Shown in pieces: positions 7,878 to 16,700 of a stretch of DNA of 24,745 nucleotides. The notes beneath the pieces were generated by a model. The model was not told the DNA's origin. It did no database searches and worked only from the letters and a program-made list of their open reading frames with translations. Source of the DNA: Thiobacillus denitrificans (GTDB lineage Bacteria; Pseudomonadota; Gammaproteobacteria; Burkholderiales; Thiobacillaceae); the NCBI GenBank assembly GCA_002424845.1, contig DILD01000054.1, forward strand, positions 16,224 to 40,968, written 5' to 3'. The translations under genes and the position numbers were made by a program. Every line of letters starts with the position of its first letter. Position 1 is the first letter of the stretch.

Positions 7878-8534
7878 TCACCGGGCCTGACGCCGGCTGC
7901 GATCCGCCCATACCGCCGCCTCGACTCGCGAGCGCAGGTTGAGCTTCTTCAACAGGTGCTTGACGTGGACTTTGACCGTCCCCTCGGCAATCCCCATGTC
8001 ACGAGCGATCAGCTTGTTGCTCTTGCCCTCCGCGAGATGGTCCAGAATCCGGCTTTCCTGCTCGGTCAACCCGGCTTCGGCCAGGCTGACGGGACGACTC
8101 TTCTCACGCAGTGAAACGACCAATAGCTGGGTCAGCCGTTCGCTGATGGTGATCTTGCCGCGCGCCGCCTCGGCCAGTTGCCGCATCAGGTCTTCCGGCT
8201 CCATGTCCTTCAGCAGGTAACCATCGGCGCCGGCCTGCAGGGCCGCCATCAGGTCTTCCGCCTGATCCGACACGGTCAGCATGATGATGCGCGAATCGAG
8301 TCCGGCATCTTTCAGCGTTTTCAGCACTTCGACGCCGCTCATGTCCTTCATGTTGAGATCGAGCAGGATCATGTCCGGCTGCAAGTGGTGTGCAAGCCGG
8401 ATGCCCTCCTGGCCGCTGGGGGCCTCGCCGACAAACCTGAATTCCGGCACGGCCTGGATCAACTGGATCACGCCTTTCCGGAACAGCGGGTGATCGTCGA
8501 CGATGAGAATGGTCTGGGGCTCTGCCGAGTTCAT
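7878..8534 (-). CDS. narL: NarL, nitrate/nitrite response regulator
   Basis: A 218-residue NarL/FixJ-type response regulator. The receiver domain (about 8-125) has the acidic pair D13-D14, phospho-acceptor D59 in LLDLNM, T87 and K109. The C-terminal LuxR-type helix-turn-helix (about 152-212) reads LTEQESRILDHLAEG then GTVKVHVKHLLKKL with NLRSRVEAAVWA, the NarL form. Phosphorylated by NarX, it should activate the nitrate reductase operon through TACYYMT heptamers. The start at 8534 overlaps the narX stop by four bases (ATGA); a longer frame upstream runs through narX and is not used. The pairing with a nitrate sensor makes NarL the best name, although NarP has the same architecture. Confidence 0.94.
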   Translation of the reverse strand: MNSAEPQTILIVDDHPLFRKGVIQLIQAVPEFRFVGEAPSGQEGIRLAHHLQPDMILLDLNMKDMSGVEVLKTLKDAGLDSRIIMLTVSDQAEDLMAALQAGADGYLLKDMEPEDLMRQLAEAARGKITISERLTQLLVVSLREKSRPVSLAEAGLTEQESRILDHLAEGKSNKLIARDMGIAEGTVKVHVKHLLKKLNLRSRVEAAVWADRSRRQAR

Positions 8535-10426
8535 GGGATTTGCGTAAGGCCGACAGGTTGAACAGGGCGCACGGCATCGCTTCGGATGCTCGGCATGAAG
8601 TGTAGCGTCACACGAGCGCCCGACGCGGGCAGATTCTCGACCGTCAACTGGCCACCCAGATTCCTGGCGCGCTCTTCCATGATGGTCATGCCGTAATGAT
8701 GAGCGCCGGCGGCCTGGTGGATGCCGACGCCATCGTCGGTGACGGTCGCCGATACCGAGCCGTCGTCGAGGCACATCACCTTGACCTCGGCCTGATGCGC
8801 CCGGGCGTGGTTAAGCACATTGGACAAAGCCTCGCGCACAATCTGCAGGGCATGGATTTCCTCGTTGGCAGTCAGCGTGCAACCGGTCAAATGCACATCC
8901 AGCGTGACCGGAATGCCGCCGCGGTTGGAAAATTCGATCACCGTGGTTTGCAGCGCGGCGGCCAGCCCCTCGCCTTCGATGCGCAACCGGAACGTGGACA
9001 GCAGTTCGCGCAGCTGGCGATAAGCGCTGTTCAGCCCCTCGCGCAACTCCTCCAGCACCTCCCTCGCCTCGCCGCCACGCTGCGGATCATCCACCAGCGG
9101 CTTCAGGCGGCTCACCTGGATTTTCATGTAGGCAAGCGACTGTGCCAGCGAATCGTGCAAATCGCGCGCCAGCGCCGCGCGCTCTTCCAGCAAGGACAGC
9201 CGCCGGTTCTGCTCGCTGCGCCGCGCCGTGCCGATGGCGATACCGATATGCCTCGACAGCGCCTCCAGCAACTGGGTCTGCCAGACCGCCAAGGCCTTGC
9301 CCGGCGGCATTTCGAGTTGCAGCACACCGTAATGGTGCTCATTGTCGGACAACGGCAACGATAGCACCCGCACACCGTTTTCCAGTGCATGCACCGACAG
9401 CGTACGGTTCGCCAGGCAGGCCTCGCAGCGGGCAAGCGCGCAGACATTCACGTCGCCGCGCTCGGGATCCAGCGTGGTGGCGATCACGCGGGCACGATCC
9501 TCGCCGACCTCGACCAGACAGGCCAGCCCGCGCCCCACGCCCAGCACGTTTTCCAGGTCTTTCAACAGAATGGCATAGGTGTCGTGCGCCACCGGCCCGT
9601 TGTAGAGCCGGGCGATGGAGTGATAGAGCAGTTCCAGCGAACGGTTGGCAATGGTGAGTTCGGCGGTTTTCTCCTCCACCCGCGCTTCCAGATTCTGGTA
9701 CAGCTTGGAAAGGTCGACAGCCATGTGGTTGAAGGCCTGTCCCAGCCGCCCGATTTCGTCTTCCCCGGTGAGATCGGTGCGCACCGCGAGATTGCCCTGG
9801 CCGATCTGATCGGTCAGTTGCAGCAAACCCCGCAGGGGGTGGACCAGGATGTGGTTGACCAGATAGATGGACAGGATCACCACCAGCAGAGTGGCAATGA
9901 CCGATGCGCCAAGAATGACGCGCATGACCAGGATTTTCGCTTCGGCGGCTTCCTCGATCAGTTTGACCAGATCATTGATGTGGCCGACAAATTCAGGGAT
10001 GTCATCCAGAACCGCCCCGGCAGACGCAGCCGGCAAATCGAGCAGGCCGGGCCTGATTTGTGTTCGCCAACTACCTTCCACCTGCTGATAAACCTGCCTG
10101 AGCAGGGTGGTTTCATCATCCGGCAACACGGCCAGAATGGGGGGCGCCTTCAGATCATGTTCAAACCGGATGATGGCTTCTTCCAGACTCTGCCGCGTTT
10201 CGGAGGCCGGCTCCTGTTGAAGGCGCTGATAAATCGATGCCATGCGCCAGCTCTGCATGCGCAAACTGCCCGCTACGTTGATCGCCAGGCCGCTGCCTTG
10301 TGTGGTTTCCGCCACCATCCATGAGGTGGACATGCTGGCCACCGCCAGCACCGTGATGGCGACGAACATGCCCCCCAGACGCACCAGCAAGGAATTCTGC
10401 AGTTTATTGAACGCCGGACGGATCAC
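8531..10426 (-). CDS. narX: NarX, nitrate/nitrite sensor histidine kinase
   Basis: Inner-membrane kinase of 631 residues. TM1 is about 17-38. The periplasmic sensor begins with the P-box GLAINVAGSLRMQSWRM (46-62), the nitrate-binding signature of NarX/NarQ. TM2 (about 168-192) is followed by HAMP (about 193-245), a central region with a Cys cluster (C329, C334, C337), and a HisKA_3 domain with phospho-acceptor H424 in ARDLHDSLAQSLAYMK. The ATPase domain has the N-box REALSNVLNHA (531-541) and DDGVGI (564-569). The start is GTG at 10426, supported by GGAGG 7 bases upstream; the next in-frame Met is residue 20, inside TM1. Relative to E. coli NarX the P-box has Val instead of Lys after AIN. It is the first gene of narXL, divergent from narK1. 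Confidence 0.95.
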   Translation of the reverse strand: MIRPAFNKLQNSLLVRLGGMFVAITVLAVASMSTSWMVAETTQGSGLAINVAGSLRMQSWRMASIYQRLQQEPASETRQSLEEAIIRFEHDLKAPPILAVLPDDETTLLRQVYQQVEGSWRTQIRPGLLDLPAASAGAVLDDIPEFVGHINDLVKLIEEAAEAKILVMRVILGASVIATLLVVILSIYLVNHILVHPLRGLLQLTDQIGQGNLAVRTDLTGEDEIGRLGQAFNHMAVDLSKLYQNLEARVEEKTAELTIANRSLELLYHSIARLYNGPVAHDTYAILLKDLENVLGVGRGLACLVEVGEDRARVIATTLDPERGDVNVCALARCEACLANRTLSVHALENGVRVLSLPLSDNEHHYGVLQLEMPPGKALAVWQTQLLEALSRHIGIAIGTARRSEQNRRLSLLEERAALARDLHDSLAQSLAYMKIQVSRLKPLVDDPQRGGEAREVLEELREGLNSAYRQLRELLSTFRLRIEGEGLAAALQTTVIEFSNRGGIPVTLDVHLTGCTLTANEEIHALQIVREALSNVLNHARAHQAEVKVMCLDDGSVSATVTDDGVGIHQAAGAHHYGMTIMEERARNLGGQLTVENLPASGARVTLHFMPSIRSDAVRPVQPVGLTQIP

Positions 10427-10504
10427 CCGATTTCCTCCCCCTGCATCAAGCAGTCATTGCCACGCTGCAAGGGTAATACACCCTTTATTCAGCCTGGCGG
10501 ATAA

Positions 10505-10518
10505 AAGGGTATACCTCT
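10505..10518. promoter_or_regulatory. Back-to-back NarL heptamer pair, narX side
   Basis: AAGGGTA (10505-10511) is followed directly by TACCTCT (10512-10518). TACCTCT fits the NarL heptamer TACYYMT exactly; the partner read on the other strand, TACCCTT, misses at one position. The arrangement is not the classical 7-2-7. It lies about 80 bases upstream of the narX start. Confidence 0.45.
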
Positions 10519-10596
10519 TCTGTGCCAGCGCCCCGCCGTCAGGTAGAGACGCCCATAAATTCATAATAAAAACAAACGTCTGCCCAATACCCCCGC

Positions 10597-10612
10597 TACC
10601 TATTCAGAGGTA
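10597..10612. promoter_or_regulatory. 7-2-7 NarL/NarP binding site upstream of narK1
   Basis: TACCTAT-TC-AGAGGTA matches TACYYMT-N2-AKRRGTA at every defined position. Its centre is about 113 bases before the narK1 ATG, so it is suitably placed to activate the narK1-onward operon under nitrate, and it could also act on narX. Confidence 0.75.
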
Positions 10613-10717
10613 TTCGGACCGCATTTCACACCGAATCACCCCCTAGGAACAAGGGTTTCGATGGCGTAAAAACACCCTGAAGTCTTTTTATCCTGCGACC
10701 CGCGCAAGGGGTGGATT

Positions 10718-11983
10718 ATGGCAACGCAACACTACAAGGCATGGTCGGTCGTCATCATGAGCACGCTGGCGTTCACGGTGTGCTTCATGATCTGGATGAT
10801 GTTCGCCGTCATCGGCGTTCCCATCAAGCAGCAGCTGGGCCTGAACGAAACCCAGTTCGGCATCCTGATCGCCACACCGGTGCTGACCGGTTCCCTGATC
10901 CGCGTCCCGCTGGGGATGTGGACCGACAAATTCGGCGGGCGCATCGTGTTCTTCATCCTGATGCTCACCACGGTCATTCCGATCTGGATGATCTCGTGGG
11001 CCACGGAATTCTGGCATTTCCTGGTGACCGGGCTGTTCGTCGGCATGGCGGGCGGCTCGTTCACCGTCGGCATCGCCTATTGCGCCCGCTGGTTCCCCAA
11101 GCAGCGGCAGGGCCTGGCGATGGGCATTTTCGGCGCCGGCAACACCGGGGCGGCCGTCACCAAACTGCTCGCGCCCATCATCGTGATCGGCTACGGCTGG
11201 ACAATGGTGCCGAAGGTGTACGCGGTGCTGATGCTGGTGACCGCCATCGTGTTCTGGTTCTTCACCTACAGCGAGCCCAGTCACAAGGTCGGCAAGCACG
11301 TCACCATCCGCGAGCAGTTGGCCGCCTTCAAGGACCCGAAGGTATGGCGCTACAGCCAGTACTACTCGATCGTGTTCGGCGGTTACGTGGCGCTGGCGCT
11401 GTGGATGACCAAATATTACGTCAGCGAATACGGCTTCGACCTCCAGACCGCCGCCTTGCTGGCTGCCGCCTTCAGCATCCCGGGCGGGCTGTTGCGGGCA
11501 ATCGGCGGCCACTTCTCCGACAAGTTCGGCGCCCACACCATCACCTGGTGGGTGCTGTGGGTTTCACTGGTCTGCCTGTTCTTCCTGTCCTACCCGCAGA
11601 GCAACATCACCATCCAGACCGTCGACGGCTCGATGACTTTCCATTTCGGCCTGGACGCGACGATGTTCACCATCATCATGTTCACGCTGGGCATGGCCTT
11701 CGCCATCGGCAAGGCCTCGGTCTTCAAATACATCTCGGACGACTACCCCGACAACATCGGCGTGATTTCCGGCGTGGTCGGGCTCGCCGGCGGCCTGGGC
11801 GGCTTCGTCATGCCGATCATGTTCGGTGCGCTGGTCGACCTGACCGGCATCCGTTCCTCCGCCTTCATGCTGATGTTCGGCGTGGTGTGGGTGTCGCTGA
11901 TGTGGATGTACTGGACGGAAGTGCGTCCGATGGATGCGGCCCGGGAACTGAAGCGGCTCAAAGCGGCAGACCTGATGGAGTAG
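10718..11983 (+). CDS. narK1: NarK1-type nitrate transporter, major facilitator superfamily
   Basis: A 421-residue MFS protein of the nitrate/nitrite porter family with about 12 hydrophobic segments. Family marks are the TM2 Arg in IRVPLGMWTDKFGG (R62), the first nitrate signature GMAGGSFTVGIAYCARWFP (109-127) with GIFGAGNTGAA, the TM8 Arg in LLRAIGGHFSDKFG (R260), and the second signature GVVGLAGGLGGFVMP (352-366). The two Arg positions bind the anion in characterised NarK proteins. The short, compact form resembles NarK1, usually a nitrate/proton symporter, although direction of transport cannot be read from sequence. The start is supported by an AGGGG-rich site just upstream. First gene of the plus-strand operon behind the NarL site; narK2 follows after 58 bases. 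Confidence 0.93.
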   Translation: MATQHYKAWSVVIMSTLAFTVCFMIWMMFAVIGVPIKQQLGLNETQFGILIATPVLTGSLIRVPLGMWTDKFGGRIVFFILMLTTVIPIWMISWATEFWHFLVTGLFVGMAGGSFTVGIAYCARWFPKQRQGLAMGIFGAGNTGAAVTKLLAPIIVIGYGWTMVPKVYAVLMLVTAIVFWFFTYSEPSHKVGKHVTIREQLAAFKDPKVWRYSQYYSIVFGGYVALALWMTKYYVSEYGFDLQTAALLAAAFSIPGGLLRAIGGHFSDKFGAHTITWWVLWVSLVCLFFLSYPQSNITIQTVDGSMTFHFGLDATMFTIIMFTLGMAFAIGKASVFKYISDDYPDNIGVISGVVGLAGGLGGFVMPIMFGALVDLTGIRSSAFMLMFGVVWVSLMWMYWTEVRPMDAARELKRLKAADLME

Positions 11984-11994
11984 CAAAGCCCGGA

Positions 11995-12009
11995 CCGGGC
12001 GATGCCCGG
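11995..12009 (+). other. Intercistronic hairpin narK1-narK2
   Basis: CCGGGC (11995-12000) and GCCCGG (12004-12009) form a perfect 6-bp stem with a GAT loop; another CCCGG just upstream could compete for pairing. No T-run follows, so it is more likely an RNA stability or processing element than a terminator. Confidence 0.45.
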
Positions 12010-12041
12010 CTCCGTTGGTCAACTTACAAGGGGAATACACC

Positions 12042-13652
12042 ATGCCTACCAATATCAAGGAATGGAATCCGGAGGACCCGACCTTCTGGGAAACGACCGG
12101 CAAGAAGATTGCCTATCGCAACCTGTGGATTTCGGTGCCGGCCCTGCTGTGCGGCTTCGCCGTGTGGCTGATGTGGGGCATCATCAGCGTGCAGATGCTC
12201 AATCTGGGCTTTCCGTTCACCAAGGAAGAGCTGTTCACGCTGACCGCGATTTCCGGCCTGGCCGGGGCGACGATGCGCATTCCGTCCTCCTTCTTCATCC
12301 GGCTCGCGGGCGGGCGCAACGTCATCTTCCTCACCACCGCCATGCTGCTGGCACCGGCCATCGGCACGGGCATCGTCCTGCAGCATCCCGACTGGCCCTT
12401 GTGGACGTTTCAGCTGATGGCACTGTGGTCGGGCGTCGGCGGCGGCAACTTCGCCAGTTCGATGTCCAACATTTCCACCTTCTTCCCCAAGCGCCTGCAG
12501 GGCACGGCGCTCGGTCTCAACGCGGGCCTGGGCAATTTCGGCGTCACCACCATGCAAATCATCATCCCGCTGGTGATGACGGTCAGCGTGTTCGGCGCAC
12601 TGGGCGGGGACTCGATGACGCTGGTCAAGGACAGCGGCTGGATCCTCGGCAAGATCACCGCCGGCACCGAAACCTTCATCCAGAACGCCGGCTTCGCCTG
12701 GGTGCTGTCGCTGGTGCCGCTCGCCGTCATCGCCTGGTTCGGCATGAACAATCTGCAGCCGGTCTCGCCCGATGCCGGCAATACCCTGGCCGCCTTCATC
12801 AAGGTCACTTGGCTCTACACCCTCGCTTTCATTCCCGCCATCGTCGGCCTCTACCTCTACCTGCCGGCGCCCACCGGGCTCGGCCTGCTCAATATGTGGG
12901 TGGCCATGCCGCTCATCATCGTCAGCACGCTGCTGGTCATGAAGCTGGCCGCCTTCGGTGCGATGAAGGAAAACATCAGCAAGCAGTTCGCGATTTTCAG
13001 CAACAAGCACACCTGGTCGATGACCGCGCTCTACGTCGTCACCTTCGGCTCCTTCATCGGTTTCTCGATGGCGTTGCCGCTGTCGATCACGGTCATCTTC
13101 GGCGAGCAGCACATTCTCGACCCGGTGACCGGCCTGATGAGCCACATCAAGAACCCCAACGCACCCTCCGCGCTGCAATACGCCTGGATCGGTCCCTTCG
13201 TCGGCGCGCTGATCCGGCCGGTGGGCGGCTGGATTTCGGACAAGCTCGGCGGCTCCATCGTCACCCAGGTCATTTCGACGGTCATGGTCGCAGCGTCCGC
13301 CTACGCCGGCTGGATCATGATGCAGGCCTACCAGTCGGCCACGCCCGAGATTTACTTCACCCAGTTCATCGTCACCTTCGTCGTGCTGTTCGCGGCCACC
13401 GGCATCGGCAACGGCTCCACTTTCCGCACCGTCGGCGTCATCTTCGACCGCGTTCAGGCCGGGCCGGTGCTGGGCTGGACCTCGGCGGTGGCCGCCTACG
13501 GCGCCTTCATCGCCCCGGTGGTGATCGGCGAACAGATCAAGGCCGGCACCCCGCAAAACGCCATGTACGGATTCGCCATCTTCTACGCCCTGTGCCTGGT
13601 GCTGAACTGGTGGTTCTACCTGCGCAAGGGCGCCTATATCAAGAACCCGTGA
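12042..13652 (+). CDS. narK2: NarK2-type nitrate/nitrite transporter, extended form
   Basis: A 536-residue MFS nitrate/nitrite porter, probably the nitrate/nitrite antiporter partner of narK1. Visible marks are the TM2 Arg in MRIPSSFFIRLAGGRN (R79), the nitrate signature WSGVGGGNFASSMSNISTFFP (129-149) with LNAGLGNFGVT, the TM8 Arg in ALIRPVGGWISDKLGG (R392), and GIGNGSTFRTVGVIF (454-468). It is over 100 residues longer than NarK1. Two extra hydrophobic stretches (about 255-273 and 283-303) lie between the two six-helix halves, suggesting 14 membrane segments, and a longer loop follows near 355-380. The ATG at 12042 has AGGGG 8 bases upstream; an in-frame upstream ATG at 12015 lacks such a site. 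Same operon as narK1 and narG. Confidence 0.93.
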   Translation: MPTNIKEWNPEDPTFWETTGKKIAYRNLWISVPALLCGFAVWLMWGIISVQMLNLGFPFTKEELFTLTAISGLAGATMRIPSSFFIRLAGGRNVIFLTTAMLLAPAIGTGIVLQHPDWPLWTFQLMALWSGVGGGNFASSMSNISTFFPKRLQGTALGLNAGLGNFGVTTMQIIIPLVMTVSVFGALGGDSMTLVKDSGWILGKITAGTETFIQNAGFAWVLSLVPLAVIAWFGMNNLQPVSPDAGNTLAAFIKVTWLYTLAFIPAIVGLYLYLPAPTGLGLLNMWVAMPLIIVSTLLVMKLAAFGAMKENISKQFAIFSNKHTWSMTALYVVTFGSFIGFSMALPLSITVIFGEQHILDPVTGLMSHIKNPNAPSALQYAWIGPFVGALIRPVGGWISDKLGGSIVTQVISTVMVAASAYAGWIMMQAYQSATPEIYFTQFIVTFVVLFAATGIGNGSTFRTVGVIFDRVQAGPVLGWTSAVAAYGAFIAPVVIGEQIKAGTPQNAMYGFAIFYALCLVLNWWFYLRKGAYIKNP

Positions 13653-13661
13653 GCGGAGAGT

Positions 13662-13699
13662 GGTGAGCCGAGAGCGGAAAAACCGCAGCCTCACTCACC
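13662..13699 (+). other. Intercistronic hairpin narK2-narG
   Basis: GGTGAG (13662-13667) can pair with CTCACC (13694-13699), enclosing a perfect GCGG-AAAAA-CCGC hairpin (13674-13686). It sits in the 93-base gap before narG and has no T-run after it. A role in protecting or processing narG mRNA is possible. Confidence 0.45.
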
Positions 13700-13745
13700 G
13701 CCAATCACCCACGGCTAACCGCAAGCGACTGTAAGGAGCAACGCA

Positions 13746-16700
13746 ATGAGTCACTTCATCGACCGACTGACCTTCTTCAAGAAGACCGTTTCCGAGTTTT
13801 CCAACGGCCACGGCGCCGTCAGCAACGAAGACCGCAGCTGGGAAAACGCCTATCGCAGCCGCTGGCAGGCGGACAAGGTGGTGCGTTCCACCCACGGGGT
13901 GAACTGCACCGGGTCGTGCAGCTGGCGCATTTTCGTCAAGAACGGTCTGATCACCTGGGAAATCCAGCAGACCGATTACCCGCGCACCCGCCCCGATCTG
14001 CCCAACCATGAACCGCGAGGCTGTCCACGCGGTGCCAGCTACTCCTGGTATGTGTATTCGGCGCAGCGCGTGAAATACCCGCTGATCCGCGGCCGCCTGA
14101 TGGAAATGTGGCGCGAGGCGAGGAAGTCGATGGACCCGGTGGAAGCCTGGCGCTCGATCAGCCAGGATCCGGTGAAGGCCAAGCGCTACAAGTCGATCCG
14201 CGGCCAGGGCGGCTTCGTGCGCGCCAAGTGGGACGAGGTGACGGAAATGATCGCCGCCGCCAACGTCACCACCATCAAGGACTTCGGCCCCGACCGCATC
14301 TACGGTTTCTCGCCGATTCCAGCGATGTCGATGGTCAGCTATGCGGCCGGTTCGCGCTATATGTCGCTGATCGGCGGGGTGTGCGGCTCGTTCTACGACT
14401 GGTACTGCGACCTGCCGCCCTCCAGCCCGCAGGTGTGGGGCGAGCAGACCGACGTGCCGGAATCGGCCGACTGGTACAACTCGACCTATCTGATGGTGTG
14501 GGGCTCCAACGTGCCGCAGACGCGCACCCCCGACGCTCACTTCTACACTGAGGTGCGCTACAAGGGCACCAAGACCGTAGCGGTATCGAGCGACTTCGGC
14601 GAAATGGTGAAGTTCGGCGACATCTGGCTGGCGCCCAAACAGGGCACCGATGCCGCGCTGGCACTGGCGATGGGTCATGTCATCCTCTCCGAATTCCACG
14701 TCAAGAACCGCAGCGAATATTTCGATTCCTACTGCCGCCAGTACAACGACATGCCGATGCTGGTGATGCTGAAGGAGCACGAAGGCACGTTGATCGCCGA
14801 CCGCTACCTGCGCGCGTCTGACCTCAGCGGCAACCTCGGCCAGGACAACAACCCTGAGTGGAAGACGGTGCTGGTCGACGAAAACACCGGCTATCTGGTT
14901 GCGCCCAACGGCTCGATCGGATTCAGGTGGGGCCAGTCCGGCGCGTGGAACCTGGAAATGCGCGACAGCTATTCGAGCAAGGACGTGAAGCCGCAACTGA
15001 CGCTTTTGGGTAGCCACGACGAAGTCGCCGAGGTGTCGCTGCCCTACTTCGGAGGCGACCACAACGAACTGCTGGCCCGCAACCTGCCGGTCAAGGTCAT
15101 CAGCGTCGGTGGCAAGGACGTGCGCGTCGCCACCGTCTACGACCTCACGCTGGCCAACTACGGCGTCGATCGCGGCCTCGGCGGGCCGAACATTCCCGCC
15201 AGCTACGACGATGACGTGCCCTACACCCCGGCCTGGGCCGAGAAGCATTGCGGCGTGCCGCGCGCCGACATCATCACGGTGGCGCGCGAGTTCGCCGACA
15301 ACGCCGACAAGACCCACGGCAAGTCCATGGTCATCCTCGGCGCGGCCTTGAACCACTGGTACCACAACGACATGATCTACCGCGGCATCATCAACCTGCT
15401 GACGATGTGCGGCTGCATCGGCCAGTCGGGCGGCGGCTGGGCGCACTACGTCGGCCAGGAAAAACTGCGGCCGCAAACCGGCTGGGCGCCGCTGGCCTTC
15501 GGCCTCGACTGGCACCGCCCGTCGCGGCAGATGAACTCCACTTCCTTCTTCTACGCGCATACCAGCCAGTGGCGCCACGAAAAGCTGGCGGCGTCCGAAA
15601 TCCTGTCGCCCACCGCGAGCAAGGATCTGGGCGACTACCGCCTGATCGACTTCAACGTGCGTGCCGAGCGCATGGGCTGGTTGCCGTCCGCGCCGCAACT
15701 GGACACCAATCCGCTGGAGATCACCAAGGCAGCCGATGCTGCCGGCATTGATCCGGTCAAGTACGCGGTCGAACAGATCCAGAGTGGCGCAATCAAGTTT
15801 GCCTGCGAAGACCCGGACAATCCGAAGAACTTCCCGCGCAACATGTTCGTGTGGCGCTCAAATCTCTTGGGTTCCTCCGGCAAGGGTCACGAGTATTTCC
15901 TCAAGTACCTGCTCGGCACGCAGAACGCGGTGCTGGGGCCGGACCTCGGCGAACTGGGCGAAGCCAAGCCGAAAGAAGTGGTGTGGCATGACAAGGGCGC
16001 CGAGGGCAAGCTCGACCTGCTGGTGACGCTCGACTTCCGTATGTCGACCACCTGCCTGTATTCCGACATCGTGCTGCCGTCGTCCACCTGGTACGAGAAG
16101 GATGACCTCAACACCTCGGACATGCATCCCTTCATCCACCCGCTGAGCGAGGCGGTGCAGCCGCTGTGGGAGTCGAAGTCCGACTGGGACATCTACAAGA
16201 CCATCGCGAAGAAGTTCTCCGAAATCGCCGCCGTCCATCTGGGCACACAGAAAGATCTGGTGTTGACGCCGCTGATGCACGACACCCCGTCCGAGCTGGG
16301 CCAGAGCATGGCCGTGCGCGACTGGAAGAAAGGCGAGGTCGATCCCATCCCAGGCAAGACCATGCCGGCGATGACGGTGGTGACACGCGACTACGGCGAC
16401 ACCTACAAGAAGTTCACCGCGTTGGGCCCGTTGATGACCAAGGTCGGCAACGGCGGCAAGGGCATTGCCTGGAACACCGAAGACGAAGTGAAGCAGCTGG
16501 CGGAACTGAATTACACCGTCACCGAGGAAGGCGTGGCCAAGGGCCTGCCGAAGATCGACTCGGCCATTGACGCCTGCGAGGTCATCCTCATGCTGGCGCC
16601 GGAAACCAACGGCCAGGTGGCAGTGAAGGCCTGGGAAGCGCTGTCGAAAATCACCGGCCGCGACCACACCCATCTGGCGCTGCCGCGCGAGGACGACAAG

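Larger units (their letters stand above)
10427..10717. promoter_or_regulatory. Divergent narX / narK1 control region
   Basis: A gene-free stretch of 291 bases between the narX GTG and the narK1 ATG. It contains a perfect 7-2-7 NarL site, a back-to-back heptamer pair, a lone near-match heptamer TACCCCC (10588-10594) and an inverted repeat AAGGGT-N5-ACCCTT (10469-10485). No good FNR box (TTGAT-N4-ATCAA) and no near-consensus sigma70 promoter was found for either direction. The weak -10-like TATCCT (10689-10694) is a possible narK1 box. Confidence 0.75.

Noticed and set aside
10651..10670. Possible FNR site around TTCGATGGCGTAAA upstream of narK1
   Set aside because: It keeps only a few of the ten defined FNR positions and both half-sites are poor. 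Not enough to call.
13695..15698. Long minus-strand open frame (667 codons) opposite narG, and a similar one at 15858-17528
   Set aside because: They are rich in His, Arg, Gly, Asp and Val with no recognisable domain and lie antisense to narG, which has full family motifs. Such frames are common opposite GC-rich genes.
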